From Aquimarina spongiae (lineage in GTDB: Bacteria; Bacteroidota; Bacteroidia; Flavobacteriales; Flavobacteriaceae): DNA of 64,000 bases. Location: positions 496,001 to 560,000 of the forward strand of contig NZ_FQYP01000002.1 in NCBI RefSeq assembly GCF_900141785.1, read 5' to 3'. The notes beneath the pieces are model-generated. The model did not search any database. It was not told the DNA's origin and worked only from the letters and a program-made list of their open reading frames with translations. Position numbers and translations under genes: made by a program. How positions within the stretch are numbered: position 1 is the stretch's first letter; every line of letters starts with the position of its first letter. Of this stretch, positions 8,786 through 17,212 are shown piece by piece.

Positions 8786-8929
8786 CCCCCAATGTTCTTA
8801 AAACAGATCTGTTTTTAGAATATTTTACTCATTACCCTGATTTTGTTTTCCCAATTCGTTTCACAATGAAATTCCTTATTCGGTAATGATTTGAACAAAA
8901 CTGTATTTTTGATTCTCAGCGTTTTAAGA
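8751..8929 (-). ncRNA. Candidate small RNA between promoter-like element and terminator
   Basis: On the minus strand a perfect TAnnTTTG element (TATCTTTG, bases 8943-8936) is followed by about 180 bases with no usable reading frame and then the strong terminator at 8785-8751. The region lies after the response-regulator stop at 8998. It could be an independent small RNA or simply a long 3' end of the two-component operon. No known RNA family is recognised. Confidence 0.3.
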
Positions 8930-8997
8930 TCAATACAAAGATATATTGCCGATACATATCAGTCCATACGTAGCCCTACGTAAAAACGAAAAAACGC

Positions 8998-9630
8998 CTA
9001 TAACAAAGATTCTTTATTTTTTTGAGCCCAGATCAACAATGCATTAGGTTTTTGATCTAAATCCAATTTTTTGATAATATTGGCCCTATGTTTTTCTACA
9101 GTACGAACGGAAATACTTAAAAAGTCTGCAATCTCACCGCTTGTCATTTCGTCGGCGATCAATTTGAGTATTTTCATTTCTGAACGCGTTAATTTTTCGA
9201 TATGAGTACCTTGCTCTGTGCTAGTCGAAAATCGTTTGTATATTTTTTCACTGAAATAGGATTCCCCTTTACATACACTCTCAATACAAGCTTCTATTTC
9301 TGAAAGTGCAAATTCTTTTAAAAGATATCCATGAATATTATACTTTACCGCCTCTTCAAAAATCCTTTTCTCCTTATGTAACGTGTTGAGCACTATTTTG
9401 GTATCGATCTGATGTCGCTTGCAATTCTTTGCAATATCAATACCCGTCATATTGGGCATTTCGATATCCAAAATCGCGATATCTGGTTTTTCTTTAATAA
9501 TCGTATTGTAAGCAGAAAGTCCATCGGTACAAGTTGCGATGATCTGGTAATTTTTCTCTCTTAAGAATTCTTCAAGACCTCTTAAAAGCAATGGATGATC
9601 ATCTGCAATAAGTATATTAGGTCTAAGCAT
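8998..9630 (-). CDS. Response regulator, NarL/LuxR family
   Basis: This 210-residue DNA-binding regulator has an N-terminal receiver with acidic pair D10-D11 and phospho-acceptor D55 (IAILDIEMPN). A C-terminal LuxR-type helix-turn-helix at about 145-205 contains LTRSEMKILKLIADEMTSGEIADFLSISVRTVEKHRANI. Length and layout are standard for NarL-type regulators. It overlaps the end of the upstream kinase gene by 8 bp, so the two are a translationally coupled pair. A palindrome 15-30 bp behind its stop could be a binding site for this or another regulator, but this is only a guess. Confidence 0.93.
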   Translation of the reverse strand: MLRPNILIADDHPLLLRGLEEFLREKNYQIIATCTDGLSAYNTIIKEKPDIAILDIEMPNMTGIDIAKNCKRHQIDTKIVLNTLHKEKRIFEEAVKYNIHGYLLKEFALSEIEACIESVCKGESYFSEKIYKRFSTSTEQGTHIEKLTRSEMKILKLIADEMTSGEIADFLSISVRTVEKHRANIIKKLDLDQKPNALLIWAQKNKESLL

Positions 9631-11677
9631 ATTTTGGTATTTTAAATATCAATGTGGTCCCGTTGTCTATTTCCGATAAGATTTTGAAACTGGCTTTTAA
9701 AAACTTAGATCGTTCACTTAACGTTTTTAGGCCTATTTTGGAGATTGCCGTTTTTTCTTGGGAAACATCAAAACCTTTTCCATTGTCTTTGATAACTATT
9801 TCGACATCGTTTTCTTTATTGTTAACCCTAATTTCTGCCGACCTGGCATTAGAATGCTTAAGAATATTATTAAAACTTTCCTGGACTAATCTATAAATAT
9901 TAATCTCCTTTTCAGGATCAAAAACCTGATCAATATTATCGATATCCGCGGAAATAAAAATGTCATAATTCTCATCAATCATCTCTACACTACTTTCTAA
10001 GGTCACCGTAAGTCCTAATTCTTCCAACTTAAATGGATGCAAGCTTCTGGAAATACTTCTCACCTCATCAATCACATTATCCACTACTTTGGCCGTTTGT
10101 TCATCCTTGCTTTGTGTAACCCTATTTTTGATCAGCAGTAAACTTTGGCCAACACTATCGTGTAAATCTTTCGAAATACGTTTACTTACTCGTTCTTGGG
10201 TTTGTAATAATTCCTGTAAAAAAGACTGTTGCAGTTTCTTGTTACGAAGTAAAAATACTCGGTTTCGATAGAGGTAAATAGACAAGAATAAAAGGCTTAA
10301 TCCCACACCACCAAAAATCATCAGATTTCGTTTTGCCTTATTTTTTTCTTCGAGTATACTAATATTTGCATTTTGAGCAGCTATCTTACTCTCTTTCTTT
10401 TCAATTTCGTATAATGTGCGGTAGTAGATAATGCTATTAGACCTTCTGATATTGTACAAAGAGTCTTTGAGCAGTAAATGTTTTTCGAGATGTTTGGAAG
10501 CTTCAGCAAAATTCTTACTGCCATAATGCGCTTTATGTAACTCCTTTTCAACATGTACCTGACTCTGTAAATCATTAGATTTGGTAAACATTTCTAATTC
10601 TTCTTCTAAAAAAGGAATCGCATTTTGGTATCTGCCAGAAGCCAATTCATATTCAGATGCAGCCTGAAGATAAAACATCTTGTCATAGGGGCTGTTCACT
10701 AAATCGGGAAACATCTTGAGGGAATCCAAATATTTCTTAGCAATATCCAACTGCCCTCTTTTAGAATAAAATTCGGATAAATATCCTCTTAACCTGAATC
10801 TACTAGCACCAAGCTTTTCGTCATTAGCTATAAGAGCCAAGGCTTCCTGCAAAGCTTCACCTTGTTTTTCATATTCTTTTCTTTTTACATAATCCCTAGA
10901 ATCATTGATCTTGAGTTCAGACAAGGCAACGATATCTTTTTGTTGCTGTTGGTTCAATAACTCTCTGATTTTTTGGCGTTCCTCGAAAGATTTATCTAAT
11001 AAATACAATTGACTAAAAATACCTGAAATCGCTAATCCAGTATAGGCTACATAGGCTGTATCTTTCATTTTCCCATACAACTCATTTGCTTTTTGATATT
11101 TCAAAATCGCTTCAGAGAGCCTTCCTAGTCGTTCTGTTGCCTGACCATTAAAGTACAGTGCGTCTGCCTCAAAAATGGTATCTCTGGTTTGATGATATGT
11201 CCTTTCGGCTTTTTCATAGTCAACAATAGCTTTTTCCAGATTATCTATTTGATAAAAAGCCGCTGCCCTCTTGACATAAAGATGCCCCAGATTAATTCTT
11301 TTCTTAATCTTATTACTATCAGGAATGATATTATTGACAATCACCATGGCAGAATCTGGCTTGTTAATAATATTAAGGTAATGATATGTAAGTCGAGAGG
11401 TTCGGAAAGCCGCCAGATCTATGCTATCTAACTGCTTTGCTAAATCGATATGTTGTAGTGCATACTTCGAATAGTGTTCTTTATAAAACTTAGTATCACT
11501 CCACTTTAACTCATTGATTTGTTTAGAAAGGGAATCTAATAACCTCAGTTTATCTTGACCAGGAACCATTTGATCTACCTGTTCCATAAATTGGGTAAGC
11601 TCATTGTTTTGCTGAGAAAATCCGCAAAAACCAATGATGACGAAAGAAAAAAAGATGTAAACGTTAACTCTACACAT
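9623..11677 (-). CDS. TPR-containing sensor histidine kinase (HisKA_3/NarX type)
   Basis: This 684-residue membrane kinase starts with a signal peptide (to about FSQQ, residue 23). A long helical TPR region fills about 30-440, and one membrane segment lies near 450-472 (LMIFGGVGLSLLFLSIYLY). The cytoplasmic part has the HisKA_3 phosphorylation site RISKDLHDSVGQSLLLIKNR (near 505) and a HATPase domain with SFNNILKHSNA and DNGKGF. The architecture, with a periplasmic TPR sensor, is common in Bacteroidota. The signal is unknown. It is coupled to the NarL-type regulator by an 8-bp overlap. A 180-bp gap separates it from the upstream UbiB-family gene. Confidence 0.92.
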   Translation of the reverse strand: MCRVNVYIFFSFVIIGFCGFSQQNNELTQFMEQVDQMVPGQDKLRLLDSLSKQINELKWSDTKFYKEHYSKYALQHIDLAKQLDSIDLAAFRTSRLTYHYLNIINKPDSAMVIVNNIIPDSNKIKKRINLGHLYVKRAAAFYQIDNLEKAIVDYEKAERTYHQTRDTIFEADALYFNGQATERLGRLSEAILKYQKANELYGKMKDTAYVAYTGLAISGIFSQLYLLDKSFEERQKIRELLNQQQQKDIVALSELKINDSRDYVKRKEYEKQGEALQEALALIANDEKLGASRFRLRGYLSEFYSKRGQLDIAKKYLDSLKMFPDLVNSPYDKMFYLQAASEYELASGRYQNAIPFLEEELEMFTKSNDLQSQVHVEKELHKAHYGSKNFAEASKHLEKHLLLKDSLYNIRRSNSIIYYRTLYEIEKKESKIAAQNANISILEEKNKAKRNLMIFGGVGLSLLFLSIYLYRNRVFLLRNKKLQQSFLQELLQTQERVSKRISKDLHDSVGQSLLLIKNRVTQSKDEQTAKVVDNVIDEVRSISRSLHPFKLEELGLTVTLESSVEMIDENYDIFISADIDNIDQVFDPEKEINIYRLVQESFNNILKHSNARSAEIRVNNKENDVEIVIKDNGKGFDVSQEKTAISKIGLKTLSERSKFLKASFKILSEIDNGTTLIFKIPKYA

Positions 11678-11779
11678 TGTAAGGGGAAATTTCTAAACGT
11701 GAATATACACATTATTGTATTTTATAATAGCATCTTTTTAGTCAATTTATCCCTACAAAGAAGATCTGCTGTTAAATGC

Positions 11780-11809
11780 GGAAGGTGTGCCAACCACAGC
11801 ACACCTTCC
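11780..11809 (-). terminator. Probable terminator hairpin behind the UbiB-family gene
   Basis: A perfect 11-bp inverted repeat, GGAAGGTGTGC (11780-11790) and GCACACCTTCC (11799-11809), lies about 50 bp beyond the stop of the minus-strand UbiB-family gene. The following T run is weak, so termination may be partial. Confidence 0.55.
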
Positions 11810-11857
11810 TAACAACCTAACCAATAAATAAACAAACCAAGTCAATCGGACGACTGA

Positions 11858-13165
11858 CTAAAGGTATTTTTCAAAATTTCTTACTCGAATTGTTGCTTTC
11901 AAATCGTGTAACAAATTGTATAAGCCGAAAAATGTTCTGTTGATATATAGGAAGTGCTTGCTTCCTCTATTACCATTCATTTTTCTTAGCTCAGTATCCT
12001 TAGAGTATTTTTCACTTAACTCATTAATTTTTCCCCAAAAGTCTTCATCGGCCATATCAAAGACATCTCTATTAAATGGTCGTGTTAATAGGCTCAACAT
12101 TTCATGAAACAGCTCCGAGAAGAATCTTTTTTCTTCGGGGGTGTCATCTTCTCGGAGAATTTCCAGTTGAAACATCTTTTGGGTAAAAAATTCTTTATCA
12201 CTAATATTATTATGATCAGCCAACTCAAAATAAGGCGTATAAAAATCCATAGGGATCTTTTTGACACATCCAAAATCTATGGCAATCAGATTATTTTCTG
12301 AATCTACCAGGAAATTTCCAGGATGTGGATCCGCATGCACTGCCTTCAAAACATGTATTTGATACATATAAAAATCCCACAGTGCCTGCCCTATTTGATT
12401 GGCAATCTCTTTATTTTTATTTTGTTTTGCGAATTCACTTAAATGAACACCATCCATCCAATCCATTGTAATAATTCGCTCACTGGATAAGTCTGCATAA
12501 TACTTCGGAAATTTCAAGTTTGGGATTTGTGCACATGCACTGGTAATCTCCTGACTTTGTTTTACTTCGAGCACATAATCTGTTTCTTCGAGTAACTTTC
12601 CTTCTACTTCTTTGAAGTATTTTTCAGAATCTTTTCCTTTTAAATTAAACATTCTGATGGCGATGGGCTTAACCATCGCCAAATCAGAACTTATGCTGTT
12701 TGCAACTCCAGGATATTGAATTTTCACAGCAAGTTTTTTCCCATCTTTAACTGCCTTATGTACCTGTCCGATACTGGCCGCATTAACAGATTGAGTTGCA
12801 AACGTATCATATAATTCTTCGGGGTATTTCCCGTGATATTTCTTAAATGTCTTTCTTACCAAAGGTGCAGACAACGGTGGAACACTAAACTGCGCTAGTG
12901 AAAACTTCTCTACATATGCATTTGGTAATAAATTCTTCTCCATTGACAGCATCTGAGCCACTTTTAATGCGCTTCCTTTTAGGTTCTTTAAACCATCATA
13001 TATATCAGCTGCATTATTTTCGTTAAGCTCTTCCCTAGTCGTATTAGGGTTTACTGCTTTCTTACTATAATATTTGAGATAATTGCCTCCCACACGAACT
13101 CCCGTTTTTACCAATTCGGTAGTTCGTCCTAGTTTTGTAGTGGGTATTTTATCTATTGTTTTCAT
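11858..13165 (-). CDS. ABC1/UbiB (AarF) family atypical kinase
   Basis: This 435-residue protein carries the UbiB-family protein-kinase-like fold. The N-terminal region has LKGSALKVAQMLSMEKN, the KxGQ-like motif typical of this family, then a lysine in KLAVKIQYPG, HADPHPGNFLV as the catalytic loop and LIAIDFGCVKK as the metal-binding DFG-like motif. Members support quinone or lipid metabolism and act as ATPases or small-molecule kinases. It lies 42 bp behind the TetR-like gene and is very likely co-transcribed with it, a pairing I recall as common in flavobacteria. The physiological substrate is not known. Confidence 0.88.
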   Translation of the reverse strand: MKTIDKIPTTKLGRTTELVKTGVRVGGNYLKYYSKKAVNPNTTREELNENNAADIYDGLKNLKGSALKVAQMLSMEKNLLPNAYVEKFSLAQFSVPPLSAPLVRKTFKKYHGKYPEELYDTFATQSVNAASIGQVHKAVKDGKKLAVKIQYPGVANSISSDLAMVKPIAIRMFNLKGKDSEKYFKEVEGKLLEETDYVLEVKQSQEITSACAQIPNLKFPKYYADLSSERIITMDWMDGVHLSEFAKQNKNKEIANQIGQALWDFYMYQIHVLKAVHADPHPGNFLVDSENNLIAIDFGCVKKIPMDFYTPYFELADHNNISDKEFFTQKMFQLEILREDDTPEEKRFFSELFHEMLSLLTRPFNRDVFDMADEDFWGKINELSEKYSKDTELRKMNGNRGSKHFLYINRTFFGLYNLLHDLKATIRVRNFEKYL

Positions 13166-13207
13166 ATATTCTACAACAAGAGTCTGATCTAATTCTAATT
13201 CCTTACA

Positions 13208-13873
13208 TTAATTTGACATAACCTTTTCTTTCCACAGAAATTTTCCGAAATCCAGGATGCTATTCAGTGGCGTATTATCGAAAAGATCAAATATGGTATT
13301 CACCGATTTCTCAATAGCGATATCGGTCTTCTCAAACTGTGCAGAATCATCATTTGCCCAAAAATTCAACAAAAACAAAAACTGTAACCAAGCGCCTTCT
13401 GAAAATACTTGCACTGGGTTTTTGGTAATTTTATATTGTTTCTCCTCGTTATCGGTTTCGATAAGATCTTTTGTAAAATCTCTGATATTGCGTCTTAACT
13501 CCTTGAGTTGACTTACATTCTTCAAAGGCATATTGCCTTCTTTTAAAGCAAACAGCACATAACTCCTATTGAGTGTCAGCATTTCAAAAAACGTATAAAA
13601 AAATGTCAACATCTTTTCCCTACTCGTAAACTCGGCATATTCTTTATTTTTATGCATTGCGTCTACAGTAGTTGTAAAAAAGGCAGCCCATATACTGGAA
13701 TTTACCTTTTCTAAACTTCCAAAGCACTTATAGAACTCTTCCTCGGTAATTTTGATCTCTTTACAAAACTTGTATACCGATTTTGGAAACCCATCATGTT
13801 CTAAAGCATGTTCCATATACTTTGAAATAATGAACTGATTATCAACTATTTTTTTGTTTTTTGAAGTAGCCAT
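13208..13873 (-). CDS. TetR-family transcriptional regulator
   Basis: This 221-residue protein has an N-terminal helix-turn-helix region (about 10-60, including FPKSVYKFCKEIKITEEEFYKCFGSLEKVN) of TetR type, then an all-helical ligand-type domain. The helix-turn-helix is divergent but in the right place. It precedes the UbiB-family kinase gene in the same operon, so the two probably serve one membrane or lipid stress function. A 7-bp inverted repeat upstream of its promoter could be its own operator. The ligand is unknown. Confidence 0.75.
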   Translation of the reverse strand: MATSKNKKIVDNQFIISKYMEHALEHDGFPKSVYKFCKEIKITEEEFYKCFGSLEKVNSSIWAAFFTTTVDAMHKNKEYAEFTSREKMLTFFYTFFEMLTLNRSYVLFALKEGNMPLKNVSQLKELRRNIRDFTKDLIETDNEEKQYKITKNPVQVFSEGAWLQFLFLLNFWANDDSAQFEKTDIAIEKSVNTIFDLFDNTPLNSILDFGKFLWKEKVMSN

Positions 13874-13891
13874 ATTTTTATTTTAACTATG

Positions 13892-13924
13892 TAAAGATAC
13901 TAATTGTTTAATCTTTACTTACAA
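13892..13924 (-). promoter_or_regulatory. Candidate promoter of the TetR-UbiB operon
   Basis: On the minus strand TATCTTTA (13899-13892) matches TAnnTTTG at 7 of 8 positions and a TTG (13924-13922) lies 22 bases upstream. The ATG at 13873 is 19 bases downstream, which fits a short Bacteroidota leader. Confidence 0.4.
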
Positions 13925-13951
13925 AAGTTAAACAAAAAAATTGTTAAAGTT

Positions 13952-13970
13952 GTTTCATAAAAAATGAAAC
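13952..13970. promoter_or_regulatory. Inverted repeat, possible TetR operator
   Basis: GTTTCAT (13952-13958) and ATGAAAC (13964-13970) form an inverted repeat, with AAAGTT/ACTTT extensions on both sides. It lies in the divergent region between the TetR-like gene and htpG, about 30 bp upstream of the TetR promoter. Auto-regulation is an inference from position. Confidence 0.3.
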
Positions 13971-14128
13971 TTTATTGCTTGGGATAGTTTAGTCTATAAA
14001 CCTCCTTAAACATTACATGCTGCATTCATAAAAATGTATTAATGTCAGTTTGTCAGCAAATCAGAATTGGTATTTTTTTTGAAACGAGGTTATTCTAATA
14101 AGGACAATAAATTTAAAATCATATAACA

Positions 14129-16015
14129 ATGACAACAGGAAATATTAATGTATCGGTTGAGAATATTTTTCCGCTGATTAAAAAATTCTTGTATTCAGAT
14201 CATGAAATTTTCTTACGAGAATTAATTTCTAATGCAACCGACGCCACTTTAAAACTTAAGCATCTTACCAGCATTGGTGAAGCCAGTGTAGAATATGGAA
14301 ATCCACTTATAGAAGTAAAAGTCGATAAAGAGAATAACCTTTTACGTATCATAGATCAGGGTATCGGTATGACTGCCGAAGAGGTACAGAAATACATCAA
14401 CGAAGTAGCCTTTTCTGGCGCCGAAGAATTTCTTGAAAAATATAAAGACAGTGCCAAGGATGCTGGAATCATAGGTCATTTTGGTCTTGGTTTTTACTCT
14501 GCTTTTATGGTAGCAACCAAGGTTGAAATCATTACCAAATCTTATAAGGATGAACCTGCAGCACATTGGATTTGTGATGGATCTCCTACCTATAGTCTTG
14601 AAGCTCATGACAAAACAGAAAGAGGTACCGAGATTGTTCTGCATATTGGTGAAGAAGATGCCGAATTTCTTGAAGAAAGTAGAATTAGAGAGTTATTGGT
14701 AAAGTATAACAAGTTTATGCCAGTACCGATTAAGTTTGGTACTAAAACTGAAACACTACCAAAACCAGAAGATGCAAAAGAGGAAGATCCGGCTCCTACA
14801 CAAGAAGTAGACAATATCATTAACAATCCTAATCCTGCCTGGACAAAACAACCTGCGGATTTACAAGATGAAGATTATAAAGGTTTTTATAGAGAACTGT
14901 ACCCTATGCAGTTTGAAGAGCCATTATTCAATATCCACCTTAATGTAGATTATCCTTTTAACCTTACCGGGATTTTATACTTCCCAAAATTGGGGCAGGA
15001 TATGAATATGCAAAAGGACAGAATTCAATTATATCAAAATCAAGTTTTTGTAACGGATAATGTAGAAGGTATCGTTCCTGAATTTTTGACTATGCTTCGT
15101 GGTGTAATTGATTCTCCGGACATTCCTTTGAACGTATCAAGATCCTATTTACAAGCTGATGGAAATGTAAAAAAGATATCAAGCTATATCACCAGAAAAG
15201 TAGCTGATAAGTTAAACTCGATGTTTAAAAACAATCGCGAGGATTTTGAGCAAAAATGGAATGATATTAAGATTGTTATTGAATACGGGATGCTTTCTGA
15301 AGAAAAATTCTTCGAAAAAGCAGATAAGTTTGCGCTTTATCCTACTGTAGATGAAACGTATTTCACTTTTGAAGAGCTACAGGAAAAAATTAAAGACAAT
15401 CAAACTGACAAAGACAATAAGTTGGTGGTACTTTATGCTTCTAATAAAGATGAGCAGCATGCTTATATTGCTGCTGCAAAAGACAAAGGGTACGAAGTAC
15501 TGTTGCTAGACTCTCCTATCGTTTCTCACTTAATTCAGAAATTAGAAACTAGCAAGGAAAACATCTCATTTGTGCGTGTAGATTCAGATCATGTAGACAA
15601 TCTTATCAAAAAGGATGAAGAAACTATTTCTAAACTTTCTGATGAAGAAAAAGAAGTATTAAAAACAGATCTTGAAAAGGTAATTCCTGCAGAAAAATAT
15701 ACGGTACAGTTAGAAGCTATGGATAGCAACGCCGCTCCGTTTATGATTACACAACCAGAGTTTATGCGTCGTATGAAAGAGATGCAACAAACCGGTGGTG
15801 GAGGAATGTTTGGTATGGGTAATATGCCAGAGATGTACAATCTGATTGTAAATACAAACCACGAGTTGGTTGGACAAATTGCTAGTACCAAAACTGATAA
15901 GAAAAAAGAACGTTTGATCAAGCAATCTTTGGATTTGGCAAGATTATCTCAAAACCTGCTTAAAGGTGAAGAATTGACAGCCTTTATCAATCGTAGCTTT
16001 GAAATGATAAAATAA
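14129..16015 (+). CDS. htpG: Molecular chaperone HtpG (Hsp90)
   Basis: This 628-residue protein is bacterial Hsp90, a cytoplasmic ATP-dependent chaperone. The N-terminal GHKL ATPase shows FLRELISNATDATLK (near 30), IDQGIGMTAEEV (near 75) and IIGHFGLGFYSAFMV (near 113). The middle domain contains the conserved SRSYLQAD with the catalytic-loop arginine, and a shorter C-terminal dimerisation domain follows with MTQP-like ITQPEFMRRMKEM. The length is that of Bacteroidota HtpG. It stands alone, divergent from the TetR-UbiB operon, and ends at a strong terminator. Confidence 0.97.
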   Translation: MTTGNINVSVENIFPLIKKFLYSDHEIFLRELISNATDATLKLKHLTSIGEASVEYGNPLIEVKVDKENNLLRIIDQGIGMTAEEVQKYINEVAFSGAEEFLEKYKDSAKDAGIIGHFGLGFYSAFMVATKVEIITKSYKDEPAAHWICDGSPTYSLEAHDKTERGTEIVLHIGEEDAEFLEESRIRELLVKYNKFMPVPIKFGTKTETLPKPEDAKEEDPAPTQEVDNIINNPNPAWTKQPADLQDEDYKGFYRELYPMQFEEPLFNIHLNVDYPFNLTGILYFPKLGQDMNMQKDRIQLYQNQVFVTDNVEGIVPEFLTMLRGVIDSPDIPLNVSRSYLQADGNVKKISSYITRKVADKLNSMFKNNREDFEQKWNDIKIVIEYGMLSEEKFFEKADKFALYPTVDETYFTFEELQEKIKDNQTDKDNKLVVLYASNKDEQHAYIAAAKDKGYEVLLLDSPIVSHLIQKLETSKENISFVRVDSDHVDNLIKKDEETISKLSDEEKEVLKTDLEKVIPAEKYTVQLEAMDSNAAPFMITQPEFMRRMKEMQQTGGGGMFGMGNMPEMYNLIVNTNHELVGQIASTKTDKKKERLIKQSLDLARLSQNLLKGEELTAFINRSFEMIK

Positions 16016-16039
16016 GAGTATATATACTTATCAAATTAT

Positions 16040-16071
16040 ACCGCTTCATACTGCTATGAAGCGGTTTTTTT
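16040..16071 (+). terminator. Intrinsic terminator of htpG
   Basis: ACCGCTTCATA (16040-16050) pairs perfectly with TATGAAGCGGT (16055-16065), followed by a run of seven T. It begins 24 bp after the htpG stop. Confidence 0.9.
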
Positions 16072-16083
16072 GTACTTCCTCTT

Positions 16084-16113
16084 TTGAAATCAATCCTAAA
16101 TATTCTACATTCG
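16084..16113 (+). promoter_or_regulatory. Candidate promoter of the membrane LuxR-type gene
   Basis: TTG (16084-16086) and TACATTCG (16106-16113, 7 of 8 matches to TAnnTTTG) are 19 bases apart. The chosen ATG at 16137 lies 23 bases downstream. This arrangement argues against a start inside the htpG terminator at 16056. Confidence 0.45.
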
Positions 16114-16136
16114 TAACAATCACATTAAGAGCAAAA

Positions 16137-17123
16137 ATGAGAGCTTTTCAGTACTTTTTTCTTTTTACATTGTTATTCCAGACCCATACATTTGGTCAAG
16201 CTCCTGTTTCGGGGTACCTTAACATTGATCAGTCCGAAAAGTGGGAAAACAAAGTCACATTAAGCAAAATAGATCTTAACGATCAAGACAGTGATTATCA
16301 TGCTATACCAATTGCCACAGCAAGCATTACCGAAGAAGGCTTCTTTGCCTTTGACCAAGAGCATTTTGAAAATCATGCACAACTGTATAAGCTACAACTT
16401 CAACCTTTATCAGATAAAGAGAAAAAAAAGCTTTCCGAAAAAATAAAAAACTACAAGTTGTTTATTGCTTCAAAAAAGGATACGGTATCGTTTCATAAAA
16501 CCACCAAGTATTTTGACAAGTACACCACTACGAGCAAAGCAGATTTGGAATGGCAAAAATTAAAAAAGTTTAATGCACGATTCGAAAACTTGACCTCTGA
16601 TTTTGATACCAAACAGTATTTAATAGAAACCAAGGGATATGTAAAAGATTCTTTACAGATACTTCTGGTAAAGCTCATTGGTATCAAAGCTTTGGATGAT
16701 CAAAATTTATTGGAGAAAGACATCAAAAAGAATCCCAAGTACTACGTAGATCTTTTACAAGAATTAAAATCCAGTGAACTTGATCCTGCTACCTATTTGT
16801 ATCTGGAAAACAAACTTCATTTAATCACCAAAGAATTAACTACTCAAAAATATCAGGTTAGTCTTTGGGCTAATGCTGTAGCAATTTTTATCATAGGATT
16901 ACTCATTGGTGGTATCTTCTACATGAAGAACAAACGAAATGTTCGCCAAATCCCGTTAAGCAAACAAGAACAAATTGTAAAAGACCTCATCCAATCTGGA
17001 AAAAGCAATAAAGAAATTGCCAACGAACTATTTGTAAGCATAAGCACTGTAAAAACACATATCTCCAACATTTACAGCAAATTAAATATTGCTAATCGCC
17101 AGGAATTGTTATCCAAAAGATAA
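16137..17123 (+). CDS. Membrane-anchored LuxR-type transcription regulator
   Basis: This 328-residue protein has an N-terminal signal sequence (to about GQAP, residue 24), a periplasmic part of about 220 residues that I do not recognise, one membrane segment (WANAVAIFIIGLLIGGIFYM, about 242-261) and a C-terminal LuxR helix-turn-helix with LSKQEQIVKDLIQSGKSNKE and STVKTHISNIYSKLNIANRQ. This is a one-component sensor in the inner membrane that could bind DNA directly. It lies 90 bp before an outer-membrane barrel gene, with a 12-bp perfect palindrome in between, so it may control that gene. ATG 16137 gives the signal peptide; an upstream ATG overlaps the htpG terminator. Confidence 0.82.
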   Translation: MRAFQYFFLFTLLFQTHTFGQAPVSGYLNIDQSEKWENKVTLSKIDLNDQDSDYHAIPIATASITEEGFFAFDQEHFENHAQLYKLQLQPLSDKEKKKLSEKIKNYKLFIASKKDTVSFHKTTKYFDKYTTTSKADLEWQKLKKFNARFENLTSDFDTKQYLIETKGYVKDSLQILLVKLIGIKALDDQNLLEKDIKKNPKYYVDLLQELKSSELDPATYLYLENKLHLITKELTTQKYQVSLWANAVAIFIIGLLIGGIFYMKNKRNVRQIPLSKQEQIVKDLIQSGKSNKEIANELFVSISTVKTHISNIYSKLNIANRQELLSKR

Positions 17124-17132
17124 AATCATACC

Positions 17133-17144
17133 GGTACTAGTACC
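17133..17144. promoter_or_regulatory. 12-bp perfect palindrome between regulator and barrel gene
   Basis: GGTACTAGTACC reads the same on both strands. It begins 10 bp after the stop of the LuxR-type gene and lies 69 bp before the ATG of the barrel gene. A dimeric regulator site is plausible but not shown. Confidence 0.35.
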
Positions 17145-17212
17145 ATAATCCGCTCTTAAAAATTGAAGGAAGCATTGTTTTCTAGTGTTATTTGTTTTCA
17201 GAAAACAAAAAC

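Larger units (their letters stand above)
8659..8997. other. Intergenic region; contents listed separately
   Basis: Besides the cassette promoter, the terminator and the candidate small RNA, this stretch holds a 16-bp palindrome, TACGTAG-CC-CTACGTA (8967-8982), just behind the response-regulator gene. I see no further reading frame. Confidence 0.5.

Noticed and set aside
16056..16136. Upstream start for the membrane LuxR-type protein
   Set aside because: The ATG lies inside the htpG terminator stem, and the added residues hide the signal peptide and overlap the likely promoter.
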